Of a stretch of DNA of 64,000 nt, positions 42,661 to 50,539 are shown in pieces. Origin of the DNA: Streptosporangium pseudovulgare (GTDB lineage: Bacteria; Actinomycetota; Actinomycetes; Streptosporangiales; Streptosporangiaceae); contig NZ_BMQJ01000024.1 of NCBI RefSeq assembly GCF_014648055.1, positions 1 through 64,000 of the forward strand, given 5' to 3'. The notes under the pieces are model-generated. The model ran no database searches, had not been told where the DNA came from, and saw nothing but the letters and a program-made list of their open reading frames with translations. Numbering within the stretch: the first letter of the stretch is position 1; each line of letters opens with the position of its first letter. The translations under genes were made by a program, and so were the position numbers.

Positions 42661-43635
42661 ATGGGAGCCGTGAACCGAAGCGTCTTGATCGTCGTCTTCG
42701 ACGGCTTCCAACTGCTCGATCTGGCCGGACCGGCCGACGTTTTCGCGACGGCGAACCTCCTCGTCCCCGTGGGCGGCTACCGCCTGGAGGTGGCCGCCGT
42801 CCGAGCCGGAACGGTGACCGCGGGCAATGGGATGACGGTCACGGCCGGCACCGCGCTCGGCGAGGTCACCGAGCCGGTCGACACGCTCCTCGTCGTAGGC
42901 GGCCTGTCCGCCGCCGGGCACGCGGACGACCGGGAGCTCGTCGGGGAGATCTCCCGGGTGGCCCGCTCCGCCCGCCGGACCGCCTCGGTCTGCACGGGCG
43001 CCTTCCTGCTGGCCGAGGCCGGGCTGCTGGACGGCAGACGGGCCACCACCCACTGGCTGGCCGTCGAGGAGCTGGCCGCCCGGTACGACCGGGTCGAGGT
43101 GGACGCCGACTCCGTCTACGTCGGAGACGGGGACGTGTGGACCTCGGCCGGGGTCCTCGCCGGGGTGGATCTCGCCCTGGCGCTGGTGGCGGAAGACCAC
43201 GGCCACGCGCTCGCCAAGGACGTGGCGTGCGGGCTGGTGGCGTACCTGCACCGGCCCGGTGGGCAGAGCCAGTTCAGCACGCCGATGCGCGCCCTCACGC
43301 CGCGCAGCGAACCGCTCAGGGAGCTCCAGGCGTTCATCGACGCCAACCCCGCGGAGGACCTGAGCGTCCCTGCCCTCGCCAGGCGCGCGGGCATGAGCGA
43401 GCGCCACTTCTCCCGGGTCTTCACCGAGCAGGTGGGGATCTCCCCGGGCCGCTACGTCGAGCGCAGCCGCGCCGACGCCGCGCGGCGGCTGCTGGAGACG
43501 ACCGGGCACCCCCTGGACAGGGTGGCCAGGGAGTCCGGGCTCGGCACACCCGAAACCCTCTACCGGACCTTCCGCCGCCACTGGCGGATCTCACCCGGCG
43601 ACCACCGTCGCCGGTTTCACACGAAGGAGACCTGA
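42661..43635 (+). CDS. GlxA-type AraC-family regulator (DJ-1/PfpI domain plus HTH)
   Basis: About 324 aa. Residues 8-180 are a DJ-1/PfpI domain (VLIVVFDGFQLLDLAGPADV, TLLVVGGL, and the nucleophile-elbow SVCTGAFLLAEAGLL with Cys). Residues 220-320 are an AraC double HTH (LSVPALARRAGMSERHFSRV, LDRVARESGLGTPETLYRTF). GlxA-type regulators control metabolic or detoxification genes using the DJ-1 part as ligand pocket. The ATG is 42661; GTG 42670 has the better ribosome site (GGGAG). It ends 2 bp before the next gene. Confidence 0.9.
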   Translation: MGAVNRSVLIVVFDGFQLLDLAGPADVFATANLLVPVGGYRLEVAAVRAGTVTAGNGMTVTAGTALGEVTEPVDTLLVVGGLSAAGHADDRELVGEISRVARSARRTASVCTGAFLLAEAGLLDGRRATTHWLAVEELAARYDRVEVDADSVYVGDGDVWTSAGVLAGVDLALALVAEDHGHALAKDVACGLVAYLHRPGGQSQFSTPMRALTPRSEPLRELQAFIDANPAEDLSVPALARRAGMSERHFSRVFTEQVGISPGRYVERSRADAARRLLETTGHPLDRVARESGLGTPETLYRTFRRHWRISPGDHRRRFHTKET

Positions 43636-43637
43636 GA

Positions 43638-44261
43638 GTGCACATCGCGATCCCCCTCTATCCCCGCTTCACCGCCCTCGACGCGGTCGGGCCGTACACC
43701 GTGATGGCTTTCGCCCCCGGTTTCACCGTCACCTTCGTCGCGGCCTCCCCCGGACCGGTGCCGGACGACCGCGGCGGGTCAGGGCTGACGGCCACCGCTT
43801 CCTACGCAGACCTGCCGCACCCCGACGTGATCATCGTGCCCGGCGGCCCGGGGACGGCCGAGGCCCTGTCCGACCGCGAGCTGGTCGGCTGGATCGGCCG
43901 GGCCCACGAGCGCACCCGGTGGACGGCCTCGGTCTGCAGCGGCTCGTTCCTGCTGGGGGCCGCGGGCCTGCTGGCCGGCCGTAGGGCGACCTCGCACTGG
44001 GGGTGGCTGGACCGGCTCGCGGCCTTCGGGGCGGAACCGGTGAGCGAGCGGGTGGTCGTGGACGGCAGGATCGTGACCGCTGCCGGTGTCTCGGCCGGCA
44101 TCGACATGGCCCTGACGCTGCTGGCCCGGGTGAGCGACGCGGAGACGGCGCGGGCCGTGCAGCTCGCGATCGAGTACGACCCGGATCCGCCGTTCGACGC
44201 CGGCTCCGCAGGCGGCGCCCCGGCGGACCTGCGGGAGCGGGCGCTCGGCCTCATCGCCTGA
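43638..44261 (+). CDS. DJ-1/PfpI-family protein (isonitrile hydratase-like)
   Basis: 207 aa, GTG start with AAGGAGA 7 bp upstream. IAIPLYPRFTALDAVGPYTV, VIIVPGGPGTAEAL and the nucleophile elbow SVCSGSFLLGAAGLL with Cys, then the RATSHWGWLDRL segment match the isonitrile hydratase branch. The C-terminus is EYDPDPPFDAGS, also typical. It is a paralogue of the regulator's N-terminal half and coupled to it (2-bp gap), so probably its regulated partner. Hydration of an isonitrile is a family guess, not shown. Confidence 0.82.
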   Translation: MHIAIPLYPRFTALDAVGPYTVMAFAPGFTVTFVAASPGPVPDDRGGSGLTATASYADLPHPDVIIVPGGPGTAEALSDRELVGWIGRAHERTRWTASVCSGSFLLGAAGLLAGRRATSHWGWLDRLAAFGAEPVSERVVVDGRIVTAAGVSAGIDMALTLLARVSDAETARAVQLAIEYDPDPPFDAGSAGGAPADLRERALGLIA

Positions 44262-44276
44262 CCGGTCCCGGCGGGC

Positions 44277-44303
44277 GCCGGCCCGCTCCCTTCGGCGGGC
44301 CGG
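44277..44303 (+). terminator. Hairpin after the DJ-1 gene
   Basis: GCCGGCCCGC and a near-complement GGCGGGCCGG pair over at least 9 bp around a short loop, 15 bp past the stop. No T-tract. Confidence 0.45.
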
Positions 44304-44410
44304 ACGAGGTCGCCGGTGGCGCCCGGCCCACGGGGGGCGCGCCCGCTCCCCGCCTCTCCGCGGCCCGGTTCGGCTTGGCGAGTGGTCGCGGCGGCCGGGA
44401 TACTGCCGGG

Positions 44411-45265
44411 ATGTTCACCGAGAGCCTCGTGGCGGTGTCCGCGGACCCGGCGGTCGAGCTGTTCACCGCGCGGACCCCGGGCCCCGCCGACCGCACCCTG
44501 CTGGTGATCCACGGAGGGCCCGACTGGGACCACACCTACCTGCGCGAGCCCTTGGCGGCGCTCGCCGGGCGGCACCGGGTCGTCCTGCCCGACCTGCGGG
44601 GCTGCGGGCGCTCCACGCGCGGCCTGGCCGACGGGCACCACACCCCCGACGCGGTCGTCGGCGACCTGGTCGCCCTGCTGGACGCGCTCGGCTGTCCCCG
44701 GGCCGACGTGCTGGGGTTCTCCTACGGCGGGCTGCTCGCGCAGCGCCTGACGCTGGCCGTACCCGGGCGGGTGCGGAGGCTGGTCGTCGCCTCCAGCAGC
44801 GTCCCGCCGGTCCCACCGGACGCCTTCGCGGGCTGGCGTGAACGGGAGGAACGGCTCGCCGCGGAGGCCGACGTGTGGTCCGACCCCTCGTTGTCCGGAC
44901 CGGACCTCACCCGCGCGGCGGCGGTCGCCTCCGCAGCAGCGGACGTCTGGCGCCCGGAGGCGCTGCCGGGCTACCTCCGCCGCCTGGCGGAGGTGCGTTT
45001 CTCGGCGGAGTGGATGCGCTCCTGGCGGGCCGGTGTCCTGCCGTCCGCCCGTCCCGAGGACGCCGTGCGGCGACTGCGCGACCTCGGCGTCCCGGTGCTC
45101 CTGCTGCACGGCCGGCAGGACATGACGTTCCCCGCGACCCTGGCGGAGGAGGCGGCGGCGGTGATGCCGGACGCCCGCGCCGTGGTGATCGAGGAGGCGG
45201 GGCACATGGCCCATGTCGACCAGCCGGACCGCTGGCTCGACGCCCTCACCGGCTTCCTGTCGTGA
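44411..45265 (+). CDS. Alpha/beta hydrolase (proline iminopeptidase-like)
   Basis: 284 aa. The oxyanion loop LLVIHGGPDWDHTYLREPLA, VVLPDLRGCGRST, the nucleophile elbow DVLGFSYGGLLAQRL (Ser), the acid in VLLLHGRQDMTFP and the closing His in EEAGHMAHVDQPD make a complete triad. HGGPD and the D-x-RGCGRS segment are shared with proline iminopeptidases, but the cap is not diagnostic. It is preceded by a probable terminator and stands alone. Cytoplasmic; substrate unknown. Confidence 0.82.
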   Translation: MFTESLVAVSADPAVELFTARTPGPADRTLLVIHGGPDWDHTYLREPLAALAGRHRVVLPDLRGCGRSTRGLADGHHTPDAVVGDLVALLDALGCPRADVLGFSYGGLLAQRLTLAVPGRVRRLVVASSSVPPVPPDAFAGWREREERLAAEADVWSDPSLSGPDLTRAAAVASAAADVWRPEALPGYLRRLAEVRFSAEWMRSWRAGVLPSARPEDAVRRLRDLGVPVLLLHGRQDMTFPATLAEEAAAVMPDARAVVIEEAGHMAHVDQPDRWLDALTGFLS

Positions 45266-45428
45266 CCGCCCCCCTGCCTGGGGACGGGGCCGTCCTCCGG
45301 CCTCCTCGCCGACCGGCCCCGCCCCCGGAGCGGAGGCGGAGCCGGTCAGGAGATCCTGCTCGGCGGTGCCCGGCGCGCCTCGGCGCGGCGGCGCGTGGCC
45401 GAGCCGGCGACGGTCCGGCGGCCCGGCG

Positions 45429-45863
45429 TCACGTCTTCCGTCGTGACGACCGCATGCCGATCGCGATCTCCGCCAGCCCGCAGAGCAGCAGCACGACTCC
45501 GACGATGACGTTGCTGACGATGACGGACGCGGGCTCCGAGTGCGGGGAGACCACCCACGGAGCGATGATCGTCCAGAGGCCGATGATGGGCGTCACCCAG
45601 GCGACCCCGCGCGTGCGGCCGTAGGCCGAGGCGAACCCGACCGCCAGCGCCGCCACGGCGAGTCCCGTGACGAGGTTGTTGACGGTGATCGTGGTACGGC
45701 CGCTGAAGCCGACGACCCACGGCGAGATGGCCAGGTAAAGACCGGCCAGGAAGGTCAGTCCGCCAACGACCTGGGCGACCGGCGTCTGGGTCGCGCGGTC
45801 GTAGCGAGCACGCATCTCCGCTATGTCAGGATGTTGTTCCATCCCCAGTGGCGAATGTGTCAT
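45429..45863 (-). CDS. SPW-repeat membrane protein
   Basis: 144 aa with four hydrophobic helices. The repeat motif appears twice, as YLAISPWVVGFSG and TIIAPWVVSPHSE, each preceded by a helix (VVGGLTFLAGLYL, VTPIIGLWTIIA), which defines the SPW family. Start ATG 45863, with an upstream GTG possible. A short basic tail (MRSSRRKT) is probably cytoplasmic. Function unknown. Confidence 0.82.
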   Translation of the reverse strand: MTHSPLGMEQHPDIAEMRARYDRATQTPVAQVVGGLTFLAGLYLAISPWVVGFSGRTTITVNNLVTGLAVAALAVGFASAYGRTRGVAWVTPIIGLWTIIAPWVVSPHSEPASVIVSNVIVGVVLLLCGLAEIAIGMRSSRRKT

Positions 45864-46095
45864 GGTTCCCGCCACCCCTTCTTCAGGCTGGTATCCCACC
45901 ACTTAATCCGTATCCACTCCGGAGGCGACGACTCGCGCAGGACGCAATGGTTGGACAAAGCCCGGTCCTAGTTGTGCGAATGTCCCGGCGTGGCGCGTTC
46001 CGGCGGGCGCGGGTACGGCGTGCCGGAAGGCTCTCGGCCGTGGTCCCGCGGCGGGTCCCGCCCGGACGCCCGGATCCCGTGGACGCCCCGGTCCC

Positions 46096-46120
46096 GTATG
46101 AGCCCGCCCTCTCCGGGTAT
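46096..46120 (+). promoter_or_regulatory. SigB/SigF-type promoter upstream of the SDR gene
   Basis: GTAT (46096-46099), 15 bp, GGGTAT (46115-46120), matching GNNT-N14-16-GGGTAY. It is 25 bp before the ATG, which gives a leader of about 12-15 nt, just enough for the GAGGTGATGAG ribosome site. Confidence 0.55.
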
Positions 46121-46144
46121 CGAGATCCGGCGAGGTGATGAGAC

Positions 46145-47167
46145 ATGACGAAAGAGAGTCCCAGGACCGTGGTCGTCACCGGGGCGAGCGCCGGTGTCGG
46201 CCGGGCGGCGGCCCGTGCCTTCGGCGCCCGGGGAGATTCCGTGGCGCTGCTCGCCCGCGGTGAGCGAGGTCTGGAGGCCGCCGCCGAGGAGGTCCGGGCG
46301 GCCGGCGGGCAGGCTCTGCCGATATCCGTGGACGTCGCCGACCACCGTCAGGTGGAGGAGGCGGCCCGGCGCGTGGAGGAGGAGCTCGGCCCGATCGACG
46401 TGTGGGTGAACGTGGCGTTCAGCACGGTCTTCGCCCCGGTCACCGAGATCGAGCCGGAGGAGTACCGGCGGATGACCGAGGTCACCTACCTCGGCTACGT
46501 GTACGGCACGAAGGCCGCGCTGGACCGGATGCTGCCCCGCGGTGAGGGCGCCATCGTCCAGGTGGGCTCCGCGCTGGCCTACCGGGCGATCCCGCTGCAG
46601 TCGGGGTACTGCGCGGCCAAGCACGCCATCAAGGGGTTCACCGAGTCCCTGCGCTGCGAGCTGATGCATGAGAAGAGCGGCGTGCGGGTCACGATGGTGC
46701 AGCTGCCCGCGGTCAACACCCCGCAGTTCGACTGGGTGCTGTCCCGCCTGCCGAACCGCCCGCAGCCGGTACCGCCCATCTACCAGCCGGAGATCGCGGC
46801 GCGGGCGATCGTGTTCGCCGCCGACCACCCCGAGCGCAAGGAGTTCTGGGTGGGGGCCATGACGGCCGCCACGCTGCTGGCCGACCGGGTGGCGCCCGCC
46901 CTGCTCGACAGGTACCTGGCCAGAACGGGCTTCTCCTCCCAGCAGACATCGGAGCACCGGAGGGCGGGACGGCCGGCCAACCTGTGGGAGCCCGCCGACG
47001 ACGAGGGCGGCCGGGACCACGGGGCGCACGGGCGCTTCGACTCCCGTTCGCATTCCCGCAGCCCCCAGGTCTGGGTCTCCGAGCACCGCCGCCTGGTGAC
47101 CGCCGCCGGAGCCGCGGCGGGGCTGGCCGGTCTGACCTGGCTCGCCCGGCGCGCCGGGACCACGTGA
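46145..47167 (+). CDS. SDR oxidoreductase with C-terminal membrane tail
   Basis: 340 aa. The Rossmann motif VVVTGASAGVGRAAAR, the SDR Ser (IVQVGSALAYRAIPL), Y-x-x-x-K (SGYCAAKHAIKG) and LPAVNTPQFDW are normal. The N-N-A region is VNVAF, so the usual Asn is partly lost. Beyond residue 250 comes an extension with a His/Ser-rich linker (HGRFDSRSHSRSPQ) and a final hydrophobic helix (AAGAAAGLAGLTWLARRAG) that should tether it to the membrane. The SigF-like promoter suggests stress induction. Substrate unknown. Confidence 0.85.
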   Translation: MTKESPRTVVVTGASAGVGRAAARAFGARGDSVALLARGERGLEAAAEEVRAAGGQALPISVDVADHRQVEEAARRVEEELGPIDVWVNVAFSTVFAPVTEIEPEEYRRMTEVTYLGYVYGTKAALDRMLPRGEGAIVQVGSALAYRAIPLQSGYCAAKHAIKGFTESLRCELMHEKSGVRVTMVQLPAVNTPQFDWVLSRLPNRPQPVPPIYQPEIAARAIVFAADHPERKEFWVGAMTAATLLADRVAPALLDRYLARTGFSSQQTSEHRRAGRPANLWEPADDEGGRDHGAHGRFDSRSHSRSPQVWVSEHRRLVTAAGAAAGLAGLTWLARRAGTT

Positions 47168-47249
47168 GCCGAAGCCGCACGGGCCGTGGCCCCCCGGGAG
47201 GGGCGCCACGGCCGGCGAGCACCGTTTCCCAGCAGTTCAGGAGCTTCTC

Positions 47250-47612
47250 GTGAACGACGACACGCCGCGTGCCCTCGACGGCACGCCCGACGATCCCCGG
47301 GACACGCCGGACGTCCCCGGGGACACGCCACGGGCCCTCAGGCCGGTGCCGCGCAGCGAGCCGAAGCCCGTCTCCGACCGGGGGCGGCCCCACGGCCGCC
47401 CGGTCTCCTGGGCGTTCGTCGCCGCCTTCCTGGTCTTCTTCGCCGCCGGTGGTCTCGGTCTGGTCATCGGGAACATGGCGCTGTTCTGGAGCTGCCTCGC
47501 CGCGGTGGTCCTCATGGTCCCGGTGGGAAGGGGCATCAGGATCATGGACGACACGATGGGCTGGACTCACGCCAGGACCGACCGCCACCAGAAGCCGGCC
47601 CGGGAGCGGTAG
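47250..47612 (+). CDS. Small two-helix membrane protein
   Basis: 120 aa, GTG start with AGGAGC upstream. The first 45 residues are Pro/Asp-rich and disordered (DTPRALDGTPDDPRDTPD). The membrane part VSWAFVAAFLVFFAAGGLGL and ALFWSCLAAVVLMVPVG is followed by MDDTMGWTHAR. The HGRPVSWAFV entry is common in actinobacterial small membrane proteins of unknown role. It lies 82 bp after the SDR gene and may be cotranscribed with it. Confidence 0.7.
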   Translation: MNDDTPRALDGTPDDPRDTPDVPGDTPRALRPVPRSEPKPVSDRGRPHGRPVSWAFVAAFLVFFAAGGLGLVIGNMALFWSCLAAVVLMVPVGRGIRIMDDTMGWTHARTDRHQKPARER

Positions 47613-47627
47613 GGGCCGGTCCCGGCG

Positions 47628-48617
47628 TCAGGCGCCCAGGGCCGGCAGGACGACGTCCTCCATGACCGCCAGGGGCAGCGCGCCCTGCTCCGCGCCGTCG
47701 TAGTCGCCCGCCGTGACGGCCACGACGAGGTCGAGCCGGGGGACGACGAAGATCCGCTGCCCGCCGTTGCCCATGGCGGTGGCCGACCCGTCCGGGTCCA
47801 CGTACCAGAGGTAGCCGTAGGAGACCTCGTCCCAGGCCGGCACCCGCGGACGCAGCATCTCCCCGAGCCACCCGGGGACGACCTCGCGGCCGAGCACGGC
47901 CTGACCGATCCTGGCCATGCCGCGCGGGGTCAGCCGCAGGCCGGAGGCCGCCGAGGCCGACCCGTCCGCGCCCTCCGTCCACTCGAAGGGGCCGACGCCG
48001 AGCGGCTCGAAGAGCTCGGTGCGGGCGAAGTCCGCGAGCGGGCGCCCGGTCCCCCGGGCGATGAGCGCGCCGACCAGGGCGGCGGCGCCGCCGCTGTAGT
48101 GCCACCGCCGGCCCGGCTCCTCGACGACCGGCCGCTCCAGCACGAAGCGGGCCCGGTCGGGCGCGAGCTCCATGCCGATCTCGTCGTTCTCCGGCGAGGT
48201 GTACGGCGCGCTCTCGTCCCACCGCAGGCCGAGCGTCATGGTCAGCGCGTGCCCGACGGTCAGCCGGGCGCGGGCCGGGTCGGCGGCCAGGTCGGGATAC
48301 TCGGGGAACTGCGCCAGGAGCGGTTCGGCGGGGTCGGGGACCAGGCCGTCGGCCAGGGCGAGGCCGTACAGCAGCCCGACGACGCTCTTGGTGACCGAGC
48401 GGACGTCGTGCAGGGTGTCCGGCCCGAAGTCGACCGTGCCGAGCGGGGTGCCCCAGGAGAAGTCGGGACCGCTGCCGTAGCGCTCCAACACCAGGGCGCC
48501 GTGGCGGACCACCACCACGCCGTGCGGGCCCGGCGGGTACTTCCGCACCAGCGCGTCGAACCGGTCGGCCAGATCGGGCGCGAAACCCGCTTCCTCAGGG
48601 TCGGCCTGCCGCCACAT
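47628..48617 (-). CDS. Beta-lactamase-fold serine hydrolase (class C/esterase type)
   Basis: 329 aa. The S-x-x-K motif is DVRSVTKSVVGLLYG, the Tyr motif WHYSGGAAALVGALIA (Y-S-G instead of Y-S-N) and the C-terminal GNGGQRIFVVPRLD take the usual KTG-like place (G-N-G-G-Q). The family cleaves esters or D-peptides; the lack of signal peptide suggests a cytoplasmic esterase. The ATG 48617 is chosen for GGAGGAG 8 bp upstream; ATG 48632 also exists but its site is poorer. Confidence 0.85.
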   Translation of the reverse strand: MWRQADPEEAGFAPDLADRFDALVRKYPPGPHGVVVVRHGALVLERYGSGPDFSWGTPLGTVDFGPDTLHDVRSVTKSVVGLLYGLALADGLVPDPAEPLLAQFPEYPDLAADPARARLTVGHALTMTLGLRWDESAPYTSPENDEIGMELAPDRARFVLERPVVEEPGRRWHYSGGAAALVGALIARGTGRPLADFARTELFEPLGVGPFEWTEGADGSASAASGLRLTPRGMARIGQAVLGREVVPGWLGEMLRPRVPAWDEVSYGYLWYVDPDGSATAMGNGGQRIFVVPRLDLVVAVTAGDYDGAEQGALPLAVMEDVVLPALGA

Positions 48618-48632
48618 GCGAATCTCCTCCAT

Positions 48633-49008
48633 CTCGCTCGGACACGACGGCCACGAAGCCTCTCACAGCGGACGGCCGATTCTCCAACCCGTTTCCCGGT
48701 GGGGAGCTCGCGGCGCCGTTCGGCCGCCGGAGCGTCGGGTCAGCCGCCGTACCTGCGAAGGAGCAGCATGGCGGCGTCGTCGAGCAGCGGCCCGCCGCGG
48801 CGGCGACGGCGACCCGGCCCAGATCTCCCCGCGAGTCGAAGAGCATCGTGCCACTCCCCCGCTTCCCGGATCGCCTGCTTCCGCTCCGCCCCAGACGATC
48901 CGGGTCGTATCCGCCCGTGCTCTCGCGTAAAGGACCGCCCGGGGCGTCGATCGCGCGGGAACCGCCGTCCGCCGAGCCGGGGCCGGCGCGGGGATGCCTC
49001 CGTGGATG
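48633..49008 (-). pseudogene. Gap holding a broken PP2C-type phosphatase 3' end
   Basis: Minus strand, about 48860 down to 48740: SRGDLGRVAVAAAAG in one frame joins GGPLLDDAAMLLLRRYGG in another after a single-base shift in a G/C run. The DDAAMLLLR ending is the last metal-binding motif of SpoIIE/PP2C phosphatases. The rest of the 376-bp gap shows no gene. Confidence 0.4.
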
Positions 49009-49608
49009 TCAGGCGCCGCCGCGTAGGTCCGTCAGACGCTCGGCGGAGTGGCGGATGTCCTCGAACCGCACGGTGCAGCCCTCCCCGGTCGGGGACTGGG
49101 CGTGGAAGCCGATCTCGGGGTCGCCGTCCAGCGCGAAGTAGCGGATCAGCCGCCAGAAGTCCGAACCCGCGGCGACGTGGAAGGCGTAGGCGGAGCCGAG
49201 CCGGGAGAGCCGCAGCCGGACGTCGCCGCCGTCGACGTCGAACGCGTTGCAGTCGTCGGACACCCCCCGGTTCACCACGGTGACGATCGTGGGCCTGCCC
49301 TGCGGGGAGAGTTCCAGGCAGAGCTTCGCCCAGTGGCCGGGGTCCGCGTACAGCAGCAGCACGCCCGCGTCGTAGGTGGACAGCAGGTCGAGGCGGACGC
49401 GGGCGCTGAGGGTGAAGTCGCCGTCGAGGCGGCCGACCAGCGCGGGGGCGCTGTCGAAGCGGTCGGGGCCGCCGGGGTCGCAGAACAGGTCCGTCTTCGG
49501 CCCCGCGGTGATGGACAGGGCGTCCTTCCCCGTCACCTCGTAGGCGACCGGCTCGTGCAGCCAGCGCATGGGGGCGGGGAAGGCGGGCAGCACGACGGGT
49601 TCCGTCAT
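49009..49608 (-). CDS. DUF1349 concanavalin-like protein
   Basis: 199 aa. A beta-sandwich of the DUF1349 type: ALSITAGPKTDLFCDPGG, FTLSARVRLDLLSTYDAGVL, LLYADPGHWAKLCLELSPQG, VRFEDIRHSAE. These relate to C-terminal domains of GH43 enzymes and bind or act on carbohydrate in some cases; no catalytic residues are proven. GAGGAGA lies 4 bp before the ATG. A perfect GGGAGCGCTCCC palindrome sits 67 bp upstream, suggesting sugar-responsive LacI-type control. Its stop is followed by the broken phosphatase fragment. Confidence 0.8.
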   Translation of the reverse strand: MTEPVVLPAFPAPMRWLHEPVAYEVTGKDALSITAGPKTDLFCDPGGPDRFDSAPALVGRLDGDFTLSARVRLDLLSTYDAGVLLLYADPGHWAKLCLELSPQGRPTIVTVVNRGVSDDCNAFDVDGGDVRLRLSRLGSAYAFHVAAGSDFWRLIRYFALDGDPEIGFHAQSPTGEGCTVRFEDIRHSAERLTDLRGGA

Positions 49609-49674
49609 CGGGTCTCCTCGGGGTACGGGCTCTCGGCCAGGCCCTTCGATCTTCGGAACGCGCCCAGTCTGTCA

Positions 49675-49688
49675 CGGGAGCGCTCCCG
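49675..49688. promoter_or_regulatory. CebR-like palindrome CGGGAGCGCTCCCG
   Basis: A perfect 14-bp palindrome whose 12-bp core equals the centre of the Streptomyces CebR box (TGGGAGCGCTCCCA), with both outer bases changed. It lies between the DUF1349 start and the 3' end of the dienelactone hydrolase gene. Confidence 0.5.
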
Positions 49689-49719
49689 CGAGGCGGGTCA
49701 CCGGCGGGCGGAACCGTGC

Positions 49720-50472
49720 TCAGCCCACCCGGTCCAGGAACGCCAGGACGCGCCGCCAGGCGTCGGCGCACGCGTCGGCGTGCTCGTCGTTCCTGACGTC
49801 GAAGAACCCGTGCGGGGCGCCGGGGTAGACGACGAACTCGTGCTCCACCCCGGCGGCGGCGAGGGCGTCGCCGAACGCCTTCACCTCGCTCTCCGGGATT
49901 CCCTCGTCGGCCCCGCCGAACAGGCCGAGGACGGGGGCCGACAGGTCTGCGGCGTGCTGGGTGGGGCCGGGGCCGTACGGGCCGGCGATGCCGGGGTGAC
50001 CGTAGAAGCCGACCACCCCGGCCAGGCCGAAGCGCGGCTCGGAGGCGAAGAAGGCCAGGCGTCCGCCCATGCAGAAGCCCAGGGCCACCTGGGCGCCGCC
50101 GAACTCCCGCAGCCGGTCGAGGGCCGCGGTCATGTCGTCCTGCTGCCGGGCCCGGGTGAGCGCGGCGTAGTCCTCCATGCGCGGGAAGTCGCTACCCCGG
50201 CCCTCGGTGGACGGGCCGGCGGTGCGGCCGAAGTGGTCGTAGGCGATCGCGGGGTGGCCGTGCTCGGCGAGCCGTACGGCCAGGCGCTCGTAGAAGGGCG
50301 CCAGCCCCCGGTTGTCGGGGATCACCACCACCCCGGCGCCCGCCGGCCGTTCGGGAACGGCCAGGTAGGCGGCGAGGCGGGTGCCGTCGGCGGAGGTCAG
50401 GGTCAGCGGGCCGGAGGTGACGGGCGTACCGGTGGGGGTGACCGGCGGGGTGGCGTCGGCGTCGTGGCACAC
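49720..50472 (-). CDS. Dienelactone hydrolase family protein
   Basis: 250 aa with GTG start and AAGGA 8 bp upstream. LAAYLAVPERPAGAGVVVIP, AIAYDHFGRTAG, the nucleophile motif VALGFCMGGRLAFF (Cys), the Asp in VLGLFGGADEGIPESE and the His in YPGAPHGFFDVRNDEH form the Cys-His-Asp triad of the family. It hydrolyses enol-lactones or related esters. It is divergent from the MarR gene across 67 bp that hold an inverted repeat, so it is probably the target of that regulator. Confidence 0.9.
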   Translation of the reverse strand: MCHDADATPPVTPTGTPVTSGPLTLTSADGTRLAAYLAVPERPAGAGVVVIPDNRGLAPFYERLAVRLAEHGHPAIAYDHFGRTAGPSTEGRGSDFPRMEDYAALTRARQQDDMTAALDRLREFGGAQVALGFCMGGRLAFFASEPRFGLAGVVGFYGHPGIAGPYGPGPTQHAADLSAPVLGLFGGADEGIPESEVKAFGDALAAAGVEHEFVVYPGAPHGFFDVRNDEHADACADAWRRVLAFLDRVG

Positions 50473-50513
50473 GGGCGGTTCCTTTCGGTGGATGCCGAGA
50501 AAGTAGCAAAGTC

Positions 50514-50532
50514 AGGTTGATAAAGCTAACCT
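50514..50532. promoter_or_regulatory. MarR operator candidate AGGTT-N9-AACCT
   Basis: Perfect 5-bp arms (50514-50518, 50528-50532) around an AT-rich centre (GATAAAGCT), ending 7 bp before the MarR ATG and about 45 bp from the divergent hydrolase start. Confidence 0.5.
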
Positions 50533-50539
50533 TGGCATC

